NCBI GenBank assembly: GCA_002345925.1
Contig: DDWM01000050.1
Location: 1 to 27,114 of the forward strand
Direction: 5' to 3'
Source: Actinobacteria bacterium UBA2286
GTDB taxonomy: Bacteria; Actinomycetota; Coriobacteriia; Anaerosomatales; Anaerosomataceae
Length of the DNA: 27,114 bases
Positions 13,808-22,200 of this stretch are shown piece by piece; position 1 is the first letter of the stretch, and every line of letters begins with the position of its first letter. The position numbers and the translations under genes are program-made. A model generated the notes under the pieces. It saw nothing but the letters and a program-made list of their open reading frames with translations. It was not told where the DNA came from and ran no database searches.

Positions 13808-14821
13808 TCACTCAGGACGCCACCACGTCCAGTTCGGGTTGCCAACGGCCGGATCGTTGGGCGCAGTGCCCGGAGCCACGGCGAAGCCTTTTGCCGCTTG
13901 TCCGCCGGCTGGCACGTAGATCAGAACCCGGGCATCGTCCTTCCCAAAGAAGGAGAACGTGGGGGAGCCATCGGGCGATGTGGGAATCTGGAATCTCGCT
14001 GGCAGCGTTGGCCATTGTCCGTACGCGGTGAGAAGCGATCCGCTCTCTAGCACGAATGTGGCTCCGCCGAAGCTGCGCGTGACCACAGAGAAGCCGAGGT
14101 ATGTCCCGTCCGCCAGCTGGAGGACCGCCACAAGCGGCACGTTGTCGATTCGATAGGACTGCAGAGTCGTGGGGTTGGCTCCCGTGTCAAGTGAAGTGAG
14201 AACCGGTGTCGCAGTAATGAGCGATGCTGCTTCAACTGTGCGCGGTCCTGTCGGGGCGTACACGAGGCCGTCGATGACGATGTAGGGTGGAGCCGTGACC
14301 TGGCCAAATTCTGCCGCCCCCTGCGTGCTTTCTGCAGTACTTGGCGCCGTTGCTACTGGCGAGTCCTTCACCGTCTCGGAGTCGGCGCCGTCGCGCGAGA
14401 GCGTGTCGGTCGCGGCCTGTTGTCCGAGCAGCCCGCCGAGGCTGATGCCGGTTGCGACGAGCGCAACAAGCAGCATGGCTGCAACTGCGGCGAACGCGGT
14501 TAGACGCGGGGCCCACCAGTTCGGCAGGAAGCGTGTAGGCTTCTCCGCCGACGGGGCTTTCTCGGTCTCGACGTGCTCCGTTGCCGATGCCGCACCTTCT
14601 CGAAGCAGAATCGCTTCTTTGGAGCCCAGGCAGACCAGGCGATCGATGAGCTCGGTCGAAGCCTTTGGCGCGGGAAGCTTGGCGAGGCGCTCGGTCATGC
14701 GTAGGAATTGAGCGCATTCCGCGCAGCCAGCACAGTGCGCGTGGGCCTCTTCGAGTTCGACTTCATCGGCGATGCCCTCAATTGACTCCGAGAGCAGCTG
14801 TTGTGCTTTCAGGCACTCCAT
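13808..14821 (-). CDS. Membrane-spanning anti-sigma factor with zinc-binding ZAS motif
   Basis: A 337-residue protein that probably holds the sigma factor encoded just upstream inactive at the membrane until a signal arrives. The cytoplasmic N-terminus has the ZAS zinc motif H-x3-C-x2-C as His29, Cys33, Cys36 (AHCAGCAEC). A linker leads to one membrane helix (about 106-132, with FAAVAAMLLVALVATGISLG). The remaining ~200 residues are outside. They contain PYIVIDGLVY and SYRIDNVPLVAVLQLADGTY, patterns of a beta-rich sensing domain not assigned to a family. The ATG at 14821 shares its A with the sigma stop (TGATG). GGAGGT lies 5 nt upstream, so it is preferred over the GTG at 14824. It is convergent with queA with a 3-bp gap and no visible terminator. 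Confidence 0.83.
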   Translation of the reverse strand: MECLKAQQLLSESIEGIADEVELEEAHAHCAGCAECAQFLRMTERLAKLPAPKASTELIDRLVCLGSKEAILLREGAASATEHVETEKAPSAEKPTRFLPNWWAPRLTAFAAVAAMLLVALVATGISLGGLLGQQAATDTLSRDGADSETVKDSPVATAPSTAESTQGAAEFGQVTAPPYIVIDGLVYAPTGPRTVEAASLITATPVLTSLDTGANPTTLQSYRIDNVPLVAVLQLADGTYLGFSVVTRSFGGATFVLESGSLLTAYGQWPTLPARFQIPTSPDGSPTFSFFGKDDARVLIYVPAGGQAAKGFAVAPGTAPNDPAVGNPNWTWWRPE

Positions 14822-15372
14822 CACGCACCTCCTTCCGCTGGCTCGAGTACGTATGCGAGCGATCTTCTGGCGCGAAAGACGCGGGACTTCACGGTGCCGA
14901 CGGGAACCTCAAGCGTCTGTGCAGCCTCCTGGTAGCTCATTCCGTAGAGCGTTACCGCACCAAGCGCGTCGCGTTCTTCGGGAGGAAGTGCGCGAATCGC
15001 GGTCTCAACCGTCCTCGCCATCACGACATCGTCAGAGAAATCTCGAGTTGTCGGGGCCTCGACCTGCGTGAGGTCCGTCGGCACGGGGCGCTTCTTGTCC
15101 GCTCGCGCCATATCCAGGCAGACATTGCGTGTCACGCGGAAGAGCCACGTGGAGAAGGCCGATCTGCCATCGAACGTGGCAAGTGACCGGAACATCTTGA
15201 TGAACACCTCCTGCGTCGCATCTTCCGTCGAGGCCTGGTCGCCAAAGAAGCGGAACGCATGCCCGTACACTGCGTCAGCATGGGTGCGTACAAGCGCCTC
15301 GAATGCCTTCTCTTCTCCCGAGAGGGCTGCGCGGACGAGCTCTTGGTCCGAAAGCGCGATAGCACTCACCAT
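14821..15372 (-). CDS. ECF (group 4) RNA polymerase sigma factor
   Basis: An extracytoplasmic-function sigma factor of 183 residues from the chosen ATG at 15372. Region 2 is clear: DATQEVFIKMFRSLATFDGR, then FSTWLFRVTRNVCLDMAR, which bind core polymerase and the -10. Region 4 reads LPPEERDALGAVTLYGMSYQ, then EAAQTLEVPVGTVKSRVFRA, the helix-turn-helix that reads the -35. ATG 15420 (preceded by GGGGAGGGG) and ATG 15435 would give longer N-termini with no conserved sequence. The chosen start has AAGGGG nearby and is compatible with the candidate ECF promoter at 15384-15408. The anti-sigma gene overlaps its stop codon. The regulon and signal are unknown. Confidence 0.92.
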   Translation of the reverse strand: MVSAIALSDQELVRAALSGEEKAFEALVRTHADAVYGHAFRFFGDQASTEDATQEVFIKMFRSLATFDGRSAFSTWLFRVTRNVCLDMARADKKRPVPTDLTQVEAPTTRDFSDDVVMARTVETAIRALPPEERDALGAVTLYGMSYQEAAQTLEVPVGTVKSRVFRARRSLAYVLEPAEGGA

Positions 15373-15383
15373 CTGCCCCTTAA

Positions 15384-15408
15384 GACGCCGTGGACACCTT
15401 TGAGGTTC
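15384..15408 (-). promoter_or_regulatory. Putative ECF-type promoter of the sigma/anti-sigma operon
   Basis: On the minus strand GAACC (15408-15404) is followed, after a 16-bp spacer, by CGTC (15387-15384). This matches the usual ECF pattern of an AAC-containing -35 and a CGTC -10. The -10 ends 11 nt before the chosen sigma start codon, so the mRNA leader would be only a few nucleotides. Such promoters normally mean that the sigma factor drives its own operon. This is inferred from pattern only. Confidence 0.45.
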
Positions 15409-15439
15409 GCTGAAGAGCATACCCCTCCCCGGCACCTGT

Positions 15440-15445
15440 TAGAAT
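15440..15445 (+). promoter_or_regulatory. Putative -10 box of tgt, leaderless type
   Basis: TAGAAT is followed by 7 nt and then the ATG of tgt, so transcription should start at or next to the A of the start codon. No SD is seen before this ATG, in agreement with a leaderless mRNA. There is no clear -35. Confidence 0.5.
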
Positions 15446-15452
15446 CGGCGAC

Positions 15453-16574
15453 ATGAAACTTCATGATTTCGACCTCATAGCGACAGATCCGACGACGTCT
15501 GCTCGCAGCGGCGTCTTCCACACGGCCCACGGCCCTATTCGCACGCCGGTATTCATGCCGGTGGGCACGCGGGCAACCGTCAAGGGCGTGCTACCCGGGC
15601 AGCTGCGCGACATCGGTGCGCAAGTCGTGCTCGCCAACACTTATCATCTGTTCTTGCGGCCCGGCAGCGACCTCGTTGCCGAGGCGGGCGGGCTGCACGC
15701 GTTCATGAATTGGGACCGCGCGATTCTCACCGACTCCGGCGGCTTCCAGATCTTCTCGCTTGCCGACACCCTGAAGCTCGACGACGACGGTGTGACGTTC
15801 CGCAGCATCATCGATGGTGCGTGGCACCGCTGGACACCCGAAGACAACATGCGCGTCCAGGAAGACCTCGGCGCTGATATCATCATGCAGCTCGACCAGT
15901 GCCCGCCGTATCCTGCCGAGGAGAGCGCGGTCGCGGTGGCTGTGCGTCGTTCGGCAGATTGGGCGAAGCGCTGTAAGGACGCTCACGTGCGCGAGTCGCA
16001 AGCGCTCTTCGGCATAGTGCAGGGCGGTGTCTTCGCGAACTTGCGTGCCGAGAGCGTCGAGCGCCTCGGTGAGATCGACTTCCCCGGCTACGGTATAGGT
16101 GGGTATTCGGTGGGTGAGCCGCATGACCTGATGCTGGAGTCGCTCGTGCCGGTGTGTGAGCAGCTTCCCGCCAACAAGCCCCGATACCTGATGGGCGTCG
16201 GCAACCCGACAACGCTCGTGCAGGCGATCGGTCTCGGCGTCGATATGTTCGACTGCGTTCTGCCCACTCGCACGGCGCGACTGGGCACGGCGTTCTCTTC
16301 CGAGGGGCGGATGAACATGCGCAACGCGAAGTTCGCTCGCGATTTCTCGCCTCTGGACCCGGCGTGTTCGTGTTCAACGTGCACCGAATACACACGCGCC
16401 TACATCAGGCATCTCGTGAAGTCGAAGGAGATGCTTGGCTCGATGTTGCTCTCGGTTCATAACCTGCATTTCCTGATCGATCTGACCACGCGCGCGAGGC
16501 TTGCGATCGAGGCTGGAGAGTATGCGGCGTTCATGCGGGACTGGATGAACAGCCCCGGTGCCGACGACTTCTAG
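15453..16574 (+). CDS. tgt: tRNA-guanine transglycosylase
   Basis: Tgt exchanges guanine 34 in GUN anticodons for preQ1, the first tRNA-level step of queuosine synthesis. The 373-residue product has all key parts. Asp94 is in TDSGGFQ and Asp267 in FDCVLPTRTARLG, the base-exchange acids. Substrate loops IVQGGVFANLR and GYSVGEP are present. The zinc site is Cys305, Cys307 and Cys310 (CSCSTC) with His336 (SVHNLHF). The 38-residue distance from the second Asp to the first zinc Cys matches the family. It is transcribed divergently from the sigma gene. A new promoter lies between it and yajC, so co-transcription with the sec genes is possible but not required. Confidence 0.97.
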   Translation: MKLHDFDLIATDPTTSARSGVFHTAHGPIRTPVFMPVGTRATVKGVLPGQLRDIGAQVVLANTYHLFLRPGSDLVAEAGGLHAFMNWDRAILTDSGGFQIFSLADTLKLDDDGVTFRSIIDGAWHRWTPEDNMRVQEDLGADIIMQLDQCPPYPAEESAVAVAVRRSADWAKRCKDAHVRESQALFGIVQGGVFANLRAESVERLGEIDFPGYGIGGYSVGEPHDLMLESLVPVCEQLPANKPRYLMGVGNPTTLVQAIGLGVDMFDCVLPTRTARLGTAFSSEGRMNMRNAKFARDFSPLDPACSCSTCTEYTRAYIRHLVKSKEMLGSMLLSVHNLHFLIDLTTRARLAIEAGEYAAFMRDWMNSPGADDF

Positions 16575-16623
16575 AGGCGTTGAAGAGCGGCTTGATTTGG
16601 TGGATTCCGTATGGCATGTGTGG

Positions 16624-16632
16624 TGCTATGAT
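16624..16632 (+). promoter_or_regulatory. Putative extended -10 promoter for yajC-secD-secF
   Basis: TG plus C directly before TATGAT (16627-16632) is a good extended -10. It lies 60 bp upstream of the yajC start in the 118-bp gap after tgt. TTCCGT at 16605-16610 is a weak -35 at 16-bp spacing. Confidence 0.45.
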
Positions 16633-16692
16633 TAGTGGCCGTGTATGCTCCCGGTCGCTTCTTGATCGGACAAAAGCGCAGTGGAGGTTTTC

Positions 16693-16956
16693 ATGGATAG
16701 CTCGCAGGGCTCTATCATTTCGTTCGTGGTGCTCGTTGCCGCGTTCTATTTGCTAATCATCCGCCCGCAGATGAAGCGGCAGAAGGATCAGAAGATGCTG
16801 ATGGCTTCGCTTGCGGTGGACGATCGCGTGATCACCATCGGCGGAATCTACGGCACGATACGCGTCCTCGAAGATGAGACTGTTTCGCTTGAGGTTGCCG
16901 AGGGAGTGACCATAACGATGGCCCGCTCGGCCGTGGCACGCAAGATCGAAGAGTAG
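16693..16956 (+). CDS. yajC: Preprotein translocase accessory subunit YajC
   Basis: YajC is a small single-span membrane protein that associates with SecDF and the SecYEG channel. The ATG at 16693 has GGAGG 5 nt upstream and gives an 87-residue protein. The in-frame GTG at 16681 overlaps that SD. The membrane helix is at about 7-24 (SIISFVVLVAAFYLLIIRPQ), ending in the family IRPQ motif. It is followed by a basic linker (MKRQKDQK) and the conserved cytoplasmic part VDDRVITIGGIYGTI. The order yajC-secD-secF after tgt is widespread in bacteria. Confidence 0.95.
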   Translation: MDSSQGSIISFVVLVAAFYLLIIRPQMKRQKDQKMLMASLAVDDRVITIGGIYGTIRVLEDETVSLEVAEGVTITMARSAVARKIEE

Positions 16957-17001
16957 ATTTCGTACGGAACCAACGACCGGAAGGCAGGACGAGACACAGA
17001 C

Positions 17002-18306
17002 ATGGATCCGAAGACACGTAATGTCGTGGCATTGGCCACGATCATCGCCCTTGTGGCGGTGTCATGGTGGCTCTTCTGGCCGCTCAACACCAAAGTCACC
17101 CAGGGATTGGATATCAAAGGTGGAGTTCAGGTCATCCTGACGGCTAAGCCAATCGGAAACACGGCTCTGACCGAGGAAGCCATGAGCCGCACTGAGACTA
17201 TTCTCACCGAGCGGGTCAATGGTCTCGGCGTGAGCGAGGCGAGTGTGCAGCGCCAGGGCAACGACTCCCTGCTGGTGCAGTTGCCGGGAATCAAGAATTC
17301 CGAGGATGCTCTGGCGGCTCTCGGATCCACCGGTCGCCTCGACTTCGTCGACCTTCGCAGTATCGTCACGAGTGAGAACCTGACTTACGGCGTGAAGGTT
17401 CCGGAAGGCAGCTACGACGCCTCATCTGTGGTCGTTGCCGGGGCAAGCGTCAAGAGCGCCGGCGCCAGCATCGACTCACAGAATCAGCCCGCTGTCTCTG
17501 TTGAGTTCGACAAGGCTGGCACGGATGAGTGGGGCGCGTACACCACCGCAAACGTTGGCCAGTATGTTGTGATTCTGCTCGACAACGTTGTGCAGTCGGT
17601 CGCGCAGATTCGCGAACCCATCACGGACGGTTCGACTCAGATCTCCGGCAGCTTCGATGCTGCAGAGGCAAAGCGTCTCTCGGCGGTTCTTCAGGCGGGT
17701 GCTTTGCCGGTAGAACTTGAGCCGTCGTCCACACAGATCGTCGGTCCCACCCTCGGCGGCGAGTCTCTCAAGCAGGGCCTGCTGGCCGGCCTCATCGGGC
17801 TCGGGCTTGTGATCATCTTCATGGTCGTCTACTACCGGGGGCTCGGCATCTTGTCGCTGCTCTCGCTTGGCACGTATCTTTCGCTTCTCTTCGGCGTGGT
17901 AGCGCTGCTGTCCCGCATGGGTGCTTTCGCGCTCACGCTGCCCGGTATCGCCGGCCTGGTCCTAACGGTTGGCCTCGCGGCTGACTCCTCGATCCTCATC
18001 TTTGAGCGCTTCAAAGAGGAGGTCCGCATGGGCAAGACGTATCGCACGGCCGCGAAGTCGGGTACCCGCCACGCAATCGGCACTAGCCTCGACGCCGACC
18101 TCGTGACGTTTGTGAGCGCGATTGTGCTCTTCATCGTCGCGATCGGTCCGGTCAAGGGATTCGCACTTACCCTTATGCTCGGTATCGCGTGTGACCTCAC
18201 CGTGGCGATCTTGTTCACCAGGACAGCTGTCATCCTGCTTGCCGAGAATGTGATCCCCAAGGCACCCTGGCTCTTCGGCCTGAAGGGTGGCGATATCAAT
18301 GCGTAG
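17002..18306 (+). CDS. secD: Protein translocase subunit SecD
   Basis: SecD with SecF uses the proton gradient to help pull exported proteins out of the SecYEG channel. The 434-residue protein has one N-terminal membrane helix (8-26), the D1 motif GLDIKGG (35-41), a periplasmic P1 domain to about 240, and five C-terminal helices from about 257. The D4 signature, usually G-x-A-V-D-A-N-V-L-I-x-E-R, is GLAADSSILIFERFKEE (324-340). The essential Asp (328) is kept, but neighbouring residues differ. D5 is TSLDADLVTFVSAIVLF. The SD is weak (AGGA at long distance). The last 8 nt overlap secF, so the two are probably translated together. Confidence 0.95.
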   Translation: MDPKTRNVVALATIIALVAVSWWLFWPLNTKVTQGLDIKGGVQVILTAKPIGNTALTEEAMSRTETILTERVNGLGVSEASVQRQGNDSLLVQLPGIKNSEDALAALGSTGRLDFVDLRSIVTSENLTYGVKVPEGSYDASSVVVAGASVKSAGASIDSQNQPAVSVEFDKAGTDEWGAYTTANVGQYVVILLDNVVQSVAQIREPITDGSTQISGSFDAAEAKRLSAVLQAGALPVELEPSSTQIVGPTLGGESLKQGLLAGLIGLGLVIIFMVVYYRGLGILSLLSLGTYLSLLFGVVALLSRMGAFALTLPGIAGLVLTVGLAADSSILIFERFKEEVRMGKTYRTAAKSGTRHAIGTSLDADLVTFVSAIVLFIVAIGPVKGFALTLMLGIACDLTVAILFTRTAVILLAENVIPKAPWLFGLKGGDINA

Positions 18307-19222
18307 ACCTGTTATCGACTTCATGGGCAAGCGCAACGTCTTCTTCGTGATCTCTGCGGTTGTCTTGGTCATCTGTATTGGTGCACTGCTCACAAAGGGG
18401 CTCGTTTTCGGTATCGAGTTCCAGGGTGGCACGGTCATGACATTCCAGACATCGGGCGATACAACCGCCGAGGACATTCGCGGCGCACTCGATGATGCTG
18501 GCGTTGCCGATGCTCGCAACGCGACCATCCAGCCGACCGAGGACGACATGTTCCTTGTCCGCACTGGTGAGGGCGACTCAGGGAAATCCACTGATGCTTT
18601 CCATGCTGTTGTGGAGGCGCTCGACCTTCCTGCGCAAGATGTCACAGTCACGACGATCGGTCCTGGTTGGGGCGCTAGTGTCACCAACTCGGCGCTCCTC
18701 GCGCTGGCGATTTCGATTCTTGCGATCCTGATCTACATCTCACTGCGGTTCGAGTACAAGATGTCGCTGACGGCGGTCCTCGCGCTCGTGCACGACACGG
18801 TCATCGTGCTCGGCATCTACGCTCTGTCAGGGCGCGAGGTGACGCCGAACACCATGGCGGCACTGCTGACGATCCTTGGTTACTCGCTGTATGACACGAT
18901 CGTTGTGTTCCACCGCATTCGTGAGAATTCGCGCAATCTACAGAAGCAGACGTTCATGCAGATGGCGAACGAGTCGATCAACCAGGTGCTCATGCGCTGG
19001 GTGAACACGAGCCTTACATCTGTCATCCCGGTCGCTTGCCTGTTCTTCTTCGGCGGCGAGACGCTGAAGGACTTCGCGTTCGCACTCATGGTCGGCATGC
19101 TCTCCGGTGCGTACTCCTCAGTTGGCGTTGCGAGCCCGGTCTACGCGATGTGGAAAGAGCGTGAGCCGAAGTTCCAGTCGCTGAAGAAGAAGTACGCAAA
19201 GACGACTGCAAAGGCATCGTAG
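18299..19222 (+). CDS. secF: Protein translocase subunit SecF
   Basis: SecF forms the membrane complex with SecD. The ATG at 18299 overlaps the secD end by 8 nt and has AAGGGTGG upstream; the GTG at 18287 lies too close to that SD. The product has 307 residues. It has an N-terminal helix (12-33) followed by the motif GIEFQGGT (38-45, usually GIDFxGG). A short periplasmic domain follows, then five helices. The D4-type region is TAVLALVHDTVIVLGIYAL, and ILGYSLYDTIVVFHRIREN is the SecF hallmark. The tail is basic (SLKKKYAKTTAKAS). A hairpin follows 27 bp after the stop. Confidence 0.95.
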   Translation: MRRPVIDFMGKRNVFFVISAVVLVICIGALLTKGLVFGIEFQGGTVMTFQTSGDTTAEDIRGALDDAGVADARNATIQPTEDDMFLVRTGEGDSGKSTDAFHAVVEALDLPAQDVTVTTIGPGWGASVTNSALLALAISILAILIYISLRFEYKMSLTAVLALVHDTVIVLGIYALSGREVTPNTMAALLTILGYSLYDTIVVFHRIRENSRNLQKQTFMQMANESINQVLMRWVNTSLTSVIPVACLFFFGGETLKDFAFALMVGMLSGAYSSVGVASPVYAMWKEREPKFQSLKKKYAKTTAKAS

Positions 19223-19249
19223 CGGCTTCACTGCTGTATATATCGAACT

Positions 19250-19282
19250 CGGGACCGATGCGCAGCGTGCGTGTCGGTCCCG
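19250..19282 (+). terminator. Hairpin after secF, possible terminator overlapping the recJ promoter zone
   Basis: CGGGACCGA (19250-19258) pairs perfectly with TCGGTCCCG (19274-19282); inner bases GCGC/GTGC can add a short extra stem with a G-U pair. Only TTGT follows, so the T-run is poor. The hairpin DNA covers the place where the -35 of the next gene would lie, so it could end the sec transcript or serve as a protein-binding site. Confidence 0.6.
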
Positions 19283-19287
19283 TTGTA

Positions 19288-19293
19288 TAGAAT
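19288..19293 (+). promoter_or_regulatory. Putative -10 box of the recJ-recQ fusion gene, leaderless type
   Basis: TAGAAT is followed by exactly 6 nt and then the ATG at 19300, placing the predicted transcription start on the start codon. There is no SD before this ATG. Confidence 0.5.
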
Positions 19294-19299
19294 GGTGCT

Positions 19300-22200
19300 A
19301 TGACAAACTCAATTAGGACCGAATGGGCGATAGCCAAGCCGGATGCGACGGTTGTAAGTGCGCTTGCGGCCGGGCTGGGACTCTCCACGGTGACTGCAGG
19401 GATACTTGCGGTCCGTGGCCTGGCGACCGTGGATCAGGCGCGTGAGTTCCTCGCACCGTCGCTCGATCGTGACTGGCCTGCGACCGGCGATATTCCCGGC
19501 ATGCAACAAGCTGCCGAGAGAGTTGCACGCGCGGTCCGCGACGGCGAACGCATCGTGGTCTTCGGCGATTTCGACCTGGACGGCATCTCCTCGGCGGCTC
19601 TAGCGATGCTAGGTCTTCGCGAGATGGGTGCGGTCGTTGAGGCGACGGTTCCACATCGTTTTCGTGAAGGGTACGGGCTGACGCCGCCGGCAATCGCGCG
19701 GCTGCTCGGGATGACGCCGCAGCTGGTCATCACGGTCGACACCGGTGTCGCTGCCGCTGCTGAGGTTGCAGAGCTGCGAGAGCACGGCGTTGATGTCGTT
19801 GTCACCGATCACCATGAACCGGGCGATTTGGTGCCCGAGGGGATTCCTGTCGCCAATCCCAAGCTCGCAGGGGAAGGTGCGCTCGAACTCGCTGGAGCAG
19901 GGGTCGCGCTTGCGCTTGTTCGTGCGGTTGGGGAGCTGCTGGATCGCACTGATGTGTGGGTGCAGCTGGCAGATCTCGCTACGCTCGGCACGGTCGCCGA
20001 CATCGTTCCGCTTACTGGCGCGAACCGGGCGCTCGTGACCGAAGGTCTCGCTCAGATGCGACGCTCGCCTCGCATGGGCATCGCCGCGCTCGCGACTGTC
20101 GCGTCCGTTGACACGCAGACGATGAGTGCCGAGCGAATCGCCTTTGGACTGGCTCCTCGCCTGAACGCAGCCGGCAGGATGGCAGACCCGGCACTCGCGC
20201 TGGACTTGCTCGTGGCCGAGGATCCCGATCGTGCCAGCGAACGGGCGCTGTCGCTCGACGAGCATAATCGCCTGCGGCAGTCCGCCGAGGCGGATCTCAT
20301 GGATCTTGCTCTTGCCGAGGCAGAGCGCGTGCACCGCGAGGGCGCGCGTGTACTCGTACTTGCAGGAGAGGGCTGGCATGAAGGCGTGCGAGGCATTGTG
20401 GCCTCACGCGTCGTGTCCCGCTTTGGGATTCCCGCTCTGCTGTTCTGCATAGAGGAGGGTCAGGCTCAAGGTTCCGGTCGCTCGGTGCCCGGAGTCGATC
20501 TATTTGCGGCCGTAAATTCGGCCTCAGAGATGCTGATCAGGTTCGGAGGACACGCCGCCGCCGTGGGCGTCACTCTGCCTGCGGATCGCATCGGCGAGTT
20601 CACTTCCGCGCTTCAGGCGTGGATGTCATCTGTTCCTGAGGATGCCTTCATTCAGGCCGTCCGTGTTGATGCGGAGGTCAAGCTCGATAGCCTGGACAAG
20701 GAGCTTGCGGCCGAGTTGTCTCAGCTTGAACCGTTCGGCTTCAGCAATCCACGTCCGAGTTTTGGGACGCGGGGAGTCTTCTTGAGCGGTCGACGTGCGG
20801 TCGGCAAGAACGGGGAGCATCTCAAGTTCACCGCATTCGACGGCGTCGCGTCCGTTCCGGGCATCATGTTCAGGTGTCCGGACATAGGCGAGATGCTTGG
20901 CACGGCGTCAGCGGTGGACATCGCTTACGAGCTGGAAGTGGACACGTGGCAAGGCGTGGAGCGAATGCAGCTGCTTGCACGTGACATGCGCGTACAAGAG
21001 GCTCCGGCCGATGCACCCGCTGCCGCCCTGGTTGACGACCTCTTTGAACACGCCGACGAGATTCTGGCTCGGAGTGAGTATGCGGGCATCGGCGAGACAG
21101 ACGCTTTCCATACGAAGCTTGCGGGCGTTACATTTGAAGGTCGGCAGGATGTCGTAGCGCGCCTTGTTTCGGGAACGCCACTTAGGCTTGTGCGGCAGCC
21201 GGAGAATCAGTACGACCCGAATGCGTGCGCTTTGTACGATCCGTTCGGCGACCAGGTAGGCTTCTTCAATCGCCGTCTCGCGGCCGCGCTCGTTCCGTTT
21301 GTGGATGCTGGTGTCGAATACGATATCGCGGTCACCGACGTGACGGGCGGCACTGAAGGCGAAAGCCTCGGTGTGAATGTGCTCGTTTCCCGGCATGATG
21401 CTGCAGATGCAGATGAGATGACTGCCGAGGCGGCTGCCACGATGCGCGCCGAGCTCGCGGGGCTCTCGCCGGCAGAGCTAGACGCGCGTCTTGTGTGTCA
21501 CTTCATCGGCGACCGTGAGCTGCATAAGGCTCAATCCGATGCGCTTGAGCATCTCTCGGCGGGAAAGAGCACGCTTGTCGTGATGGCCACCGGCCGTGGC
21601 AAGTCGCTTATCTTCCATATGCACGCTGCCAGGCGGGCGATCGCCGCAGGAGAGGCGAGCGTGTTCGTTTACCCGCTGCGGGCGCTCGTTGCCGACCAGG
21701 CGTTTCACCTGCGCGATGCGTTTGCCGAGCTGGGATTGAGCGTGGCGACCGTCACCGGCGAAACCTCACCTGGCGCGCGTGACGAGGCGTTTGAGGCGCT
21801 TGGCAATGGCTCCGGCGATGTCATTCTTACGACACCTGAGTTCCTGGATCATCATGCCGCACGTTTCGCGGCGGCAGGTCGAGTGCGGTTTGTGGTGATC
21901 GACGAGGCACATCACGTGGGACTGTCACGGGCGGGTCATCGTCCAGCCTACACTCGTCTTGGTGCCGCGCTTGAGGAGCTTGGTCATCCCGTGGTCCTCG
22001 CTGTCACAGCAACGGCAGATGCCTCTGTTGCGGCTTCAATATGCTCCGTACTCGGAGTCCAGGCGGTCGTCTTAGACCCCACCGTTCGCGAGAACCTGCT
22101 GATCGAGGACAGGCGTGCATCTGCCGACAAGGTCGCGGTCGTCTCGGCGCTCGCTGCATCGGGCGACAAGGTGATCGTGTACGTCAACTCGCGCGACACG

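Noticed and set aside
15373..15435. Longer N-terminus of the ECF sigma factor (ATG 15420 or 15435)
   Set aside because: The added residues are not typical of ECF factors and would lie upstream of the candidate ECF promoter. Not fully excluded, since GGGGAGGGG precedes ATG 15420.
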